DNA of 14,121 bases. Origin: an uncultured Bacilli bacterium (GTDB lineage: Bacteria; Bacillota_I; Bacilli_A; RF39; UBA660). The position numbers were made by a program, and so were the translations under genes. Below, one piece after another: positions 7,104 to 13,335 of this stretch (its first letter is position 1; each line of letters starts with the position of its first letter). The stretch is from NCBI GenBank assembly GCA_944363995.1, contig CALVVV010000035.1, positions 1 through 14,121 on the forward strand, given 5' to 3'. Under the pieces are notes generated by a model. The model was given only the letters and a program-made list of their open reading frames with translations. It was not told the DNA's origin and ran no database searches.

Positions 7104-7622
7104 TTATAATTCAATCTCTGATTCACTATTTTCTATTTCTTGTACATTATCATCACTAAATCTTCCATAATATTTTTGTTTGATCAACAATCTTTCTTTC
7201 AAATTTAACAAAACCTTTGAAATATCAATACGCTCAAAATTTATATCGTATACTGTTATATGTACATCCGTTGTAATATATTTATACTCATTTGACTCTT
7301 TTTGAAAATAAAAATTATCATAACATCTTATTAGTAAATCATTATTTTTATCAACAAAAAAATCCGATCCATTTTTATAATTACAATATGTATCAATTAT
7401 TGTATCTGTATCGCTAAATAAATTATTATCATCTAAAACTATTGTTTTTGTTTCTTTTTTATCAGGTAAAAAATATTTTATATTAAATATGCATCTGTTT
7501 GTTGAGATAAAAGATAATTCTTCATATATTTCATTTATTTCATAAATATGACTTTCTTCATCATCTATTTTATAAATGTCCTTAATACTTTTGCTGTTAA
7601 TTAGAATTTCATTTTTCTTCAT
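7104..7622 (-). CDS. 172-aa unknown protein with acidic tail
   Basis: Begins MKKNEILINS; the start at 7622 has TTGGAG seven bases upstream, while a TTG start at 7637 would use that same sequence as coding. Alternating hydrophobic residues suggest a mostly beta protein with several Tyr and Asp; three cysteines are visible but in no zinc-finger spacing. There is no family I recognise. The end is NSESEIEL, the shared tail. It lies between the Toprim gene and the 58-aa gene in the same direction. Confidence 0.7.
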   Translation of the reverse strand: MKKNEILINSKSIKDIYKIDDEESHIYEINEIYEELSFISTNRCIFNIKYFLPDKKETKTIVLDDNNLFSDTDTIIDTYCNYKNGSDFFVDKNNDLLIRCYDNFYFQKESNEYKYITTDVHITVYDINFERIDISKVLLNLKERLLIKQKYYGRFSDDNVQEIENSESEIEL

Positions 7623-7672
7623 CTTCTTTTTCTCCAAAATCTATTTAAATAAAAAATAAAAAAACATATATC

Positions 7673-7697
7673 AAAAGAGGCAATATAAATTCATTGC
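7673..7697 (-). repeat. decayed GAGGC stem-loop
   Basis: One arm, AAAAGAGGC, is intact, but the expected GCCTCTTTT arm is missing. A shorter stem GCAAT/ATTGC with an enlarged loop remains. It sits about 35-60 nt after the Toprim gene stop, where the other genes have an intact copy. Confidence 0.5.
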
Positions 7698-7733
7698 AAT
7701 ATAGTAAAATATCAAATTAAAACTTTGTTCATA

Positions 7734-8936
7734 CTATAGTTCCAGTTCATCCTCTTCCTGTTCAGTAGATAAAACGTTAATATTACCATAAATCAAATCC
7801 GTATTTTCATGCTCTATTTGTCCTGAATTTCTTTTCGTACTATTATCTCTTAAAAATATAAAACTTTCTTCTTTTGTTTGAACTTGATTTTCAACAAGAT
7901 ATGTAACAGCTTGTAGTAATTGATTTACGTCTTTGATTTCTTTTCTATCATTATGATACATTAAATAATAATCGCTTTTTTTTACGTCTATATTTATAGG
8001 ATATTCTTTATCATCATAAGTAAAAACATCTTTACTAAACTCTTCCATTATTTTTGATATAGAAACCTTTCCAGCTTCATCATTATCTAAAACTAATTCA
8101 ATTTGAGAAATATTTTTTAAATCGAAATTGTTTATTAAATTATACTTAATCATGTTAAGTACAGCTCCAGTTCCCGAACAACATAATATATTAACATTTT
8201 TATCTTTGTTTAATGTTATATATGAAAGCCCATCAATAACTGATTCAAAGACATAAAGTTTATCACTTTTTTGAGTATTATCTACAATATTAGAGTAGTA
8301 AAAACCATTGTGTTTAAAACTTCCTTTACAGTCAGTTTGAAATTTTTTAAAATTTTGAAATATACCATTATCTGTTCCTCTTCTTAATCCAAATACTGCT
8401 TCTCCATTATCCATAACATCATAACCGACAAATACTACATTGTGATATATATCTTCATATAACATTTCTTTATCTATTAAATCGTTTATTAGGTTAATAT
8501 CTAATTTTCTTATGTTGCATAAATAGTCAATAACTATATCATTAGTACTGTATCGATTAGGAAGTATCAGACTTTCTGCTCTATATGCTTCATTGTTTAT
8601 TTCATCATATATGATGTTTTGAATCTTTGAAGGATCTCTGGAATTATAATAGTCTATTAATTTATCTATAGCTTTATATGCAGGCAAATTGCTATATTCG
8701 ATATAAAAATCTATAACGTTATACGGCTTAGTACTTCTTGCGTTCCAGTAAACAATATTTTCTTTTAAATCAAAGACCATAGAACTATGTTCCATGGTCT
8801 TTAAATATCTTTTATTACTTTTTGATTTTTCTATAGTTAAACCTAATATATTGGTTGCAATTTCCATACATGTCAAATTTTTTCGCAATTCTTTAATAAT
8901 TTTTTTTCGCAATTCTTCTTCACTATCTATTTGCAT
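7734..8936 (-). CDS. DUF3991/Toprim-domain primase-like protein
   Basis: A 400-aa protein. Residues about 20-95 resemble the CHC2-like N-terminal part of such proteins but lack the zinc cysteines. About 125-215 (LPNRYSTNDIVIDYL, later LLYEDIYHNVVFVGYD and GLRRGT) is a DUF3991 region. About 226-335 is a Toprim domain: LYVFESVIDGLSY gives the conserved Glu231, and LVLDNDEAGK (281-290) gives the DxD-type metal site. Relatives occur on plasmids and conjugative elements and are thought to act in primer synthesis or DNA processing. GTGAGGT before the ATG supports the start. The tail is EEDELEL. No stem-loop overlaps its stop; only a decayed copy lies downstream. Confidence 0.88.
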   Translation of the reverse strand: MQIDSEEELRKKIIKELRKNLTCMEIATNILGLTIEKSKSNKRYLKTMEHSSMVFDLKENIVYWNARSTKPYNVIDFYIEYSNLPAYKAIDKLIDYYNSRDPSKIQNIIYDEINNEAYRAESLILPNRYSTNDIVIDYLCNIRKLDINLINDLIDKEMLYEDIYHNVVFVGYDVMDNGEAVFGLRRGTDNGIFQNFKKFQTDCKGSFKHNGFYYSNIVDNTQKSDKLYVFESVIDGLSYITLNKDKNVNILCCSGTGAVLNMIKYNLINNFDLKNISQIELVLDNDEAGKVSISKIMEEFSKDVFTYDDKEYPINIDVKKSDYYLMYHNDRKEIKDVNQLLQAVTYLVENQVQTKEESFIFLRDNSTKRNSGQIEHENTDLIYGNINVLSTEQEEDELEL

Positions 8937-8995
8937 AAATTTACCTCACTTATTCTTAGCATTAATATATATGTACATTTAAACTATTCACTTTT

Positions 8996-9186
8996 TTATA
9001 ATTCAACTGCTGATTCATCTTTTTCTACTCCAAGGTCAGTTTCATCTAATTTCGGTTTTTTTCATCCATGTATTGTAAAAACGAATCACTTAAAAATTCC
9101 AAAGATGTATATTCTTTTTGTATTTGTTCAATTTTATTGTCAATATAATATATAATATTTATTAAAATAATTAAATTTCCATTTCT
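8996..9186 (-). pseudogene. 3' gene remnant ending in the acidic tail, with a -1 frame break
   Basis: A minus-strand frame open from 9186 reads IDNKIEQIQKEY and on to QYMDEKNRN, then stops. A -1 shift at GAA AAA AAC (heptamer A AAA AAC, 9055-9061) continues as KPKLDETDLGVEKDESAVEL to a TAA at 8996-8998. The last six residues, ESAVEL, fit the shared tail. No in-frame ATG with a ribosome site precedes it, and it overlaps the 3' end of the DprA-like gene. It is best read as the surviving 3' end of a lost tailed gene. The frame break could be decay, recoding or a missing base in an A8 run. Confidence 0.5.
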
Positions 9187-10205
9187 TCATCATTTTGTAA
9201 ATCATTTACTGCATCTAAAAAATCTTCATAGTTTTTTTCATTATTAAACATTTCAAATGCAACAGCAATTATATCTTGTGAATACCATCCATCTGGATAT
9301 ATGTTACTTGAAGTTCTGTATACTAGAATATTATTTAGATTATTTGGATCTAATTTTAAAATACCTTCATTAATTGCGTTTTTTACATTTGAATATATTT
9401 CATTAAATCTCTCTAAATCTTTATCAATCAAATTTAGGTTTTTTTTGAATTCTTCGTTCAACATATCCTTTACTGATTCAACGTAAAAAAGATGAGAATC
9501 AACAATAAAATCTAAATAATTATTTTGTTTACCTGTAAAATAAATATTTTTATTTGAATAGATAACATCAGTTATTAGTTCTAAATCCATCTCATCTAAT
9601 TCATTTTTCTTTAATTCACCAACCAATAAACAATCACATAATTTAGCCATTAGTTTCTGCCTTTCTAACATCCTTAATTTATTGGGTGGAGCAGAAGTAG
9701 GATATTGAGTAATAATTAACCCATTTTTTTCTATTTCTTTAAACATTTGAGAATTCAACGGTAATTTATAAAAATCAAGACCTGTAGGTAAAACAACTAT
9801 TGTTTTTGCATTATTTGACAAAGCTTGTCGAAATACATAGCTTTCTGCCCCCATTCGCATTGATGAGATAATAGGAATATTATATTGGATAAAATCAAGA
9901 ACATATTTTTTTAATGTATCTATCTCATTTTCTTTTAATGAATGTGTTCCAATAAATGCAATACTTTGTTCATTTATTAAGTTTATATCTCCTTTATAAA
10001 ATAAAACATAAGGTGGATTTTCCCCCAGTTTTATTTTTTCAGGATACTCATCAGAAAGTATGGTAACATAGTTACTATTAAAATCGCATAACAGTATTCT
10101 TTGTTGTTCAAAATCAATTGTTTCTTGCCTATTAATAGCTTCGGTGATTTTCTTATTATCGCCATTATATTTTAGAGACAAATATAATAACAATTCTTCA
10201 TTCAT
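9171..10205 (-). CDS. DprA-like Rossmann-fold (SLOG superfamily) protein with acidic tail
   Basis: A 344-aa DprA/Smf relative. It keeps the order of DprA elements: YVTILSDEYPEKIK (46-59), LFYKGD, IAFIGTHS (82-89), SSMRMGAESYVFRQAL (114-129, where DprA has SGLAxGID..aH..AL), TIVVLPTGLDFYKLPLN (135-151), GLIITQYPT, and ERQKLMAKLCDCLLVGE (181-197, DprA having RNRIIaglS..vlvvE). Key residues differ, so ligand or DNA binding may have changed. DprA loads RecA on incoming single-stranded DNA, so a variant on a transfer element is sensible. The start at 10205 is chosen because AAAGGAG precedes it; a longer frame crosses the stem-loop. It ends NDEEMEI, the shared tail, without a stem-loop at the stop. 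Confidence 0.8.
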   Translation of the reverse strand: MNEELLLYLSLKYNGDNKKITEAINRQETIDFEQQRILLCDFNSNYVTILSDEYPEKIKLGENPPYVLFYKGDINLINEQSIAFIGTHSLKENEIDTLKKYVLDFIQYNIPIISSMRMGAESYVFRQALSNNAKTIVVLPTGLDFYKLPLNSQMFKEIEKNGLIITQYPTSAPPNKLRMLERQKLMAKLCDCLLVGELKKNELDEMDLELITDVIYSNKNIYFTGKQNNYLDFIVDSHLFYVESVKDMLNEEFKKNLNLIDKDLERFNEIYSNVKNAINEGILKLDPNNLNNILVYRTSSNIYPDGWYSQDIIAVAFEMFNNEKNYEDFLDAVNDLQNDEEMEI

Positions 10206-10226
10206 CTTTGATAACTCCTTTCCATC

Positions 10227-10250
10227 AAAAAGAGGCAATTTGCCTCTTTT
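10227..10250 (-). terminator. GAGGC stem-loop fused to the 100-aa gene stop
   Basis: AAAAAGAGGC, AATTT, GCCTCTTTT; the TAA of the 100-aa gene is in the arm. The DprA-like ATG is only 21 nt away, the shortest spacing in the block, so an intervening promoter is impossible. Confidence 0.75.
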
Positions 10251-10551
10251 ATAATTCATATTCATCTTCAGGTTCTTCATAATTCTCTGACATATCTCTG
10301 TCTTGTTCTATTACATCATAACTAAAAACATCTGTAATAATACCATCATTATCTAATAAAAATAAAAATTGTGCTGAATTTGCTGTATCAATATATGCAA
10401 TTTTATCGTAGCCACTGTTATGACTATCTCCCACATAAACGCTACTTTCTCCATCTTCTTCAAAATCTTCAAATGCACAAATCACTTCATTTGCATCAAA
10501 TTCTGTACCTATTAATTGTTTTAAATTTTGCATAACATCTTCTAGTGTCAT
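10249..10551 (-). CDS. 100-aa acidic unknown protein with shared tail
   Basis: Begins MTLEDVMQNLKQLIG after AAGGAGAAGATAAT. A compact, strongly acidic protein with a predicted alternating beta pattern in the middle (SSVYVGDSHNSGYDKIAYID). It ends PEDEYEL, the shared tail. No family is recognised. It lies 39 nt after the interrupted 449-aa gene and 43 nt before the DprA-like start. Confidence 0.72.
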   Translation of the reverse strand: MTLEDVMQNLKQLIGTEFDANEVICAFEDFEEDGESSVYVGDSHNSGYDKIAYIDTANSAQFLFLLDNDGIITDVFSYDVIEQDRDMSENYEEPEDEYEL

Positions 10552-10588
10552 ATTATCTTCTCCTTATTTTTAAAATTAATTTTTCTAT

Positions 10589-10604
10589 GTTTACAACTGT
10601 AAAC
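10589..10604 (-). terminator. GTTTACA/TGTAAAC palindrome over the stop of the 449-aa gene
   Basis: GTTTACAACTGTAAAC is a 7-bp inverted repeat with a 2-bp centre, and the TAA at 10591-10593 lies inside it. The sequence is unrelated to the GAGGC family but sits in the same place relative to the stop codon. There is no long T-run. Confidence 0.4.
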
Positions 10605-11938
10605 TGTCTTCAATTTCAGTTTCAATATCAAGATCACTAATTTGATTATTATAATTAATTTCAATATTATCTAAAGCAATAGAATTGTCTATTTGATATT
10701 TTTTTATTTCAAATAATTCATTTAACATATTCTCATAATCATCTTTCTTTTTAACTAATCTATCTATATTAACTTTTTGATAATATTTTCCGTCTATATA
10801 TGGTAAATCATCGGAATCAAAGTTTATTGTGAAATTTTTATAATTTTTTTCTAATTTTGACGAAATATCTGTTTCTTTTTTTGTATAAACAGCAATTTCT
10901 TCTTCTTTTTCTTTATACAAATTATTTAGTGTATTTGATTCTCTATTTGATGCTTCAATATCTATTTCTAGTAAATTTAAATCACCTTGTAATTCTAATA
11001 TTTCTTCATTAATACTGTTCTTCTTAAAAAAATTAAAAATACTGTGTTTATTTTCATTTAATTCATTAATTTTTTCTAAACATTTTTTATACTTTATATT
11101 TAAATTTGTTATCTCTTCTTCACAATTTATTATTTCTTCTTGGATTAGATTTAATTCATCTTGTGTATTAAATATTTTTTCATGACAATTTGCAATATCA
11201 TAATATTCATCTTTATGTTCAATCATATATAGAGCATATTGACAATCAGCAATCCTATTATCAATATAATCAAGAAAAAAACATTGTGATATTCTTCAAT
11301 AAACATTTTAATAACTTTCTGCATAAAATAAACGTCATCTTTATGCTCGAGTATAGAATTATAAAGATAATATTCCTCTGGATATACATCAAAATCATAA
11401 TTAGAAATTGAAGAATTTTCTACATCATTATTATGTTTATCTTTTGCTTCAGAAATCAGTCTGTTATAACGGAATTTAACAACTTTTTCGTTATTTTTAA
11501 TTTCATCTGGAATAAACTTAAATGCAAAATCACTAATATGTGATAAACTATCTAATGATAAATTAAAATTACATAATTTATTTGATAAAGGTATATCATC
11601 TATCCTTTTTCCTTCTATAAAAAGAGGAATACGTATATTTGCTAATTCAGAAAAAATATAAATATCTGTACTGTGATGAGAAGTTGAGCCAAATCCTATA
11701 TCACCTTGTCCTGTTATTTCTGCTAGTCCTATTCCATATCCACCATTTAAATAGTAATTATTTGTGTTTAATTTATAGTATGGTTCATTTTCAGTGATAA
11801 CCTGTTTTGTAATAGCATCATTGAAAATATTTTTAAATAATAAAATAGTATCATCAGGTGATATACTTTCTAAACTATTAAACTCATTAAAAAAATATCA
11901 AGTAGAGTTTTAATTTTATTTAAATTATCTAATTCCAC
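10591..11938 (-). pseudogene. 449-aa-equivalent unknown gene interrupted by two -1 frame breaks
   Basis: Read from the GTG at 11938 (ribosome site CGGAGG), the frame stops after 22 codons at 11870. A -1 shift at ATT TTT TTA (11888-11894) opens a long frame to about 11282. A second -1 shift at GTT TTT TTC (11274-11280) leads into the frame that ends at 10591. Joined, it gives about 449 aa: a Gly-rich N-terminal part (NGGYGIGLAEITGQGDIGFG, about 65-84), a middle region, then a Lys/Glu/Leu-rich likely coiled coil (about 240-360), ending EDSLQL, a variant of the shared tail. No family is recognised. The frames join so well that it was recently, or still is, one gene. The 211-aa frame from 11226 could be made alone, but no ribosome site precedes it. 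Confidence 0.7.
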
Positions 11939-12052
11939 TTTAATTACCTCCGTTTTAATTAAAAAAGTACTTAAATAATAAGTACTTTTTCTATATTTCT
12001 ATTTCATCAATATCTAAATTTTGTGCCTGATAATCAAAACACCTTTCAATCT
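11861..12052. repeat. direct repeat copy A beside the relaxase gene
   Basis: About 190 bp covering the 3' end of the relaxase gene, its stem-loop and the first ~30 codons of the next gene. It recurs with substitutions and small indels at 12821-13008, and the two copies flank the relaxase gene. The best-kept part runs from the ribosome site through the stem-loop to the tail codons. Confidence 0.8.
11962..11990 (-). terminator. GTACTT stem-loop next to the relaxase stop
   Basis: AAAAAGTACTTA and TAAGTACTTTTT form a 12-bp stem with an AATAA loop, directly abutting the TAG of the relaxase gene. The next start (GTG at 11938) is 24 nt away. It has the same layout as the GAGGC family with a different core sequence. 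Confidence 0.7.
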
Positions 12053-12779
12053 CATTCATATAATATTCATATTCTTCTTGACTAGTTGCGCCCCTTGCAC
12101 ATTTTTGTAATTCATCAATATTATCAGGATAACAATCACCATACCATTTTGGTTCGAGATCATATTTTTCGGTAATATTTTTTACAATAGTATTTACATC
12201 ACTTTTAACTGAAAAAATTTCAATATTTAATATCATATTTCTAACAATACCACTTTTTATTTTTTCAAATGTCTTTTTTTGTAATTTAGGATACTGTTTT
12301 GTTTGGTGTTTTTCAAACATCCATAAATGAATATGGGGATAATCAGTATTCACATGATAATAAGCTCCCCATACCACATTATTAGGTTCTAAATTCATAA
12401 GTCTAATATTTTCATCCATAGATTTAGTAATTAATTTCTGCATATTTTTATTTGATAAATAGCCTTTATCAGCTAAAATTTTTTCTTTAAACGCAAAAAC
12501 TATCTGATAAATATTTTTAGGTTTATACTGATTTATTAATTCTTTGGCAACTGTTGCTGACAAAGTCCCATTTTGGTTAAATCCTCTATTAAAACCAACA
12601 AGATAATTATAGCTGTCAATTGCATCAGAGGAATTTAAATATTTATCTACATAATTAGAATTTTCTCCATATTCGTAATATTTAAGCATATCATCTATTG
12701 ATAAACATATCTCTTTATTATTTAGTTTATCTGCAAATTCAGTTTTGAAAAACTGCATGTTAAATATAATTTCATCCAT
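11991..12779 (-). CDS. short MobP-like (MobL/MobP2-type) relaxase homologue with acidic tail
   Basis: A 262-aa protein matching the catalytic half of Gram-positive MOBP relaxases. IYQIVFAFKEKILADKGYLS (90-109) is followed by a helical stretch and then VVWGAYYHVNTDYPHIHLWMFEK (135-157). His142, His149 and His151 form the HUH-type triad, and KLQKKTFEKIKSG (165-177) continues the family pattern. YVDKYLNS near 43-50 may hold the strand-cleaving Tyr. Relaxases nick at oriT and are led through the channel bound to DNA. Full-length relatives are usually much longer, so this is a minimal form or a paralogue. GAAAGGAG precedes the ATG. The C-terminus, LDIDEIEI, carries the shared tail. A degraded copy of its 3' end lies upstream at 12948-13008. 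Confidence 0.8.
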   Translation of the reverse strand: MDEIIFNMQFFKTEFADKLNNKEICLSIDDMLKYYEYGENSNYVDKYLNSSDAIDSYNYLVGFNRGFNQNGTLSATVAKELINQYKPKNIYQIVFAFKEKILADKGYLSNKNMQKLITKSMDENIRLMNLEPNNVVWGAYYHVNTDYPHIHLWMFEKHQTKQYPKLQKKTFEKIKSGIVRNMILNIEIFSVKSDVNTIVKNITEKYDLEPKWYGDCYPDNIDELQKCARGATSQEEYEYYMNEIERCFDYQAQNLDIDEIEI

Positions 12780-12820
12780 TGTATTACTCCTTTCAAAATA
12801 TTTGATTTATTCAATCTGTG

Positions 12821-13008
12821 ATATATTTTCTAAATTATTAATTTCAACAAAAATTTATTAAGCAAATTTTTAATTTCTGTTAAATTATCTAATTCCATTT
12901 TAATTACCTCCGTTTTAATTAAAAAAGTACTTAAATAAGTACTTTTTCTATATTTCTATTTCATCAATATCTAAATTCTGTGCCTGTTAATTAAACCGTT
13001 TTCAATCT
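12821..13008 (-). pseudogene. direct repeat copy B: remnants of a second relaxase and of the next gene
   Basis: The minus strand first reads, after an in-frame TAA, QAQNLDIDEIEI and a TAG at 12948-12950, identical in protein to the relaxase end. Then come the GTACTT stem-loop, CGGAGG, and an ATG at 12898 opening MELDNLTEIKNLLNKF, matching the start of the 449-aa gene. This frame stops after 22 codons at 12830, exactly as in copy A. The frame one base over continues NNLENISQIE and stops. This fits a tandem duplication of relaxase plus next gene that later lost its middle. Confidence 0.75.
12922..12947 (-). terminator. GTACTT stem-loop, second copy
   Basis: AAAAAGTACTTA and TAAGTACTTTTT with a two-base loop, three bases shorter than the 11962 copy. 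It is part of direct repeat copy B and abuts the stop of the relaxase 3' remnant. Confidence 0.65.
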
Positions 13009-13064
13009 TAATTTTTAAAATAATGACTGCTATCATAACCTCCTTTGATTTTTATAAATATATA

Positions 13065-13151
13065 TATAGTTACAAACAACTATATCTATCTTTTTTTATT
13101 ATTTATAGTAAAAAGAGGCAAAGTGCCTCTTTTGATGTATTTGTAACTATA
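13065..13151. repeat. 12-bp inverted repeat enclosing a stem-loop
   Basis: TATAGTTACAAA (13065-13076) and TTTGTAACTATA (13140-13151) are perfect reverse complements with a 63-bp spacer containing a GAGGC stem-loop. It could be a paired operator, an RNA structure in the leader of the block, or part of an oriT, since it lies upstream of a relaxase gene. No nic-site core is recognised. Confidence 0.6.
13110..13133 (-). terminator. GAGGC stem-loop in the leader region
   Basis: AAAAAGAGGC, AAAGT, GCCTCTTT. It is the only copy that does not follow an intact tailed gene. It lies about 200 nt past the DUF5131 stop and about 65 nt before the AAAGGAGGTT ribosome site, where it could act as an attenuator of the relaxase block. 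Confidence 0.7.
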
Positions 13152-13154
13152 CTA

Positions 13155-13183
13155 ATTTTAACATATTCTATTCAGGGTATAAA
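13155..13183 (-). promoter_or_regulatory. weak promoter candidate for the relaxase block
   Basis: On the minus strand TTTATA (13183-13178) and TAAAAT (13160-13155) are 17 bp apart, with a start expected near 13148. The -10 matches five of six positions, the -35 four of six, in AT-rich sequence where chance matches are common. The right half of the 12-bp inverted repeat would overlap the transcription start, as an operator often does. Confidence 0.3.
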
Positions 13184-13335
13184 GTATAATAAATTCTCAA
13201 GAAATGATTAAATATTGAAAAATTTTTCATTTCTCTTTTTTGTTTTTATTTTTAAACCATCAAATAAACTGTTTATATAATCTCATCTAACAAATAATTT
13301 AAATATTAATAAAATATGTGAATTTTATCTTTCAA

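Larger units (their letters stand above)
13009..13335. other. non-coding region upstream of the relaxase block
   Basis: About 330 bp without a convincing gene. From right to left it holds an 8-bp inverted repeat (AGAAATGA at 13200-13207, TCATTTCT at 13227-13234), a weak promoter candidate, a 12-bp inverted repeat enclosing a GAGGC stem-loop, and a strong AAAGGAGGTT at 13037-13046. That ribosome site directly abuts an ATG (13036) opening a 21-codon frame, with spacing too short for good use. It probably belonged to the lost relaxase copy. Confidence 0.5.

Noticed and set aside
8794..9155. Two overlapping plus-strand frames
   Set aside because: They run against the Toprim gene start and the tail-bearing remnant; the minus-strand reading gives better protein-like sequence and the shared tail.
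9171..10280. Longer start for the DprA-like gene at 10280, and for fic at 2315
   Set aside because: Both longer frames run through a GAGGC stem-loop, while internal ATGs have strong ribosome sites (AAAGGAG and GAAAGGA).
1593..12779. The shared tail as a by-product of a copied DNA repeat around the stop codon
   Set aside because: Synonymous codons differ between copies, and tails also occur where no GAGGC stem-loop abuts the stop (DprA-like, Toprim, 172-aa, relaxase).
1571..13133. CRISPR array or integron-like cassette array
   Set aside because: The recurrent stem-loops are separated by whole genes, not short spacers, and lack attC-type R'/R'' boxes; no cas gene or integron integrase is present.
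13023..13211. Plus-strand frame of 62 codons in the non-coding region
   Set aside because: It reads straight through the GAGGC stem-loop and both arms of the inverted repeat and lacks a ribosome site.
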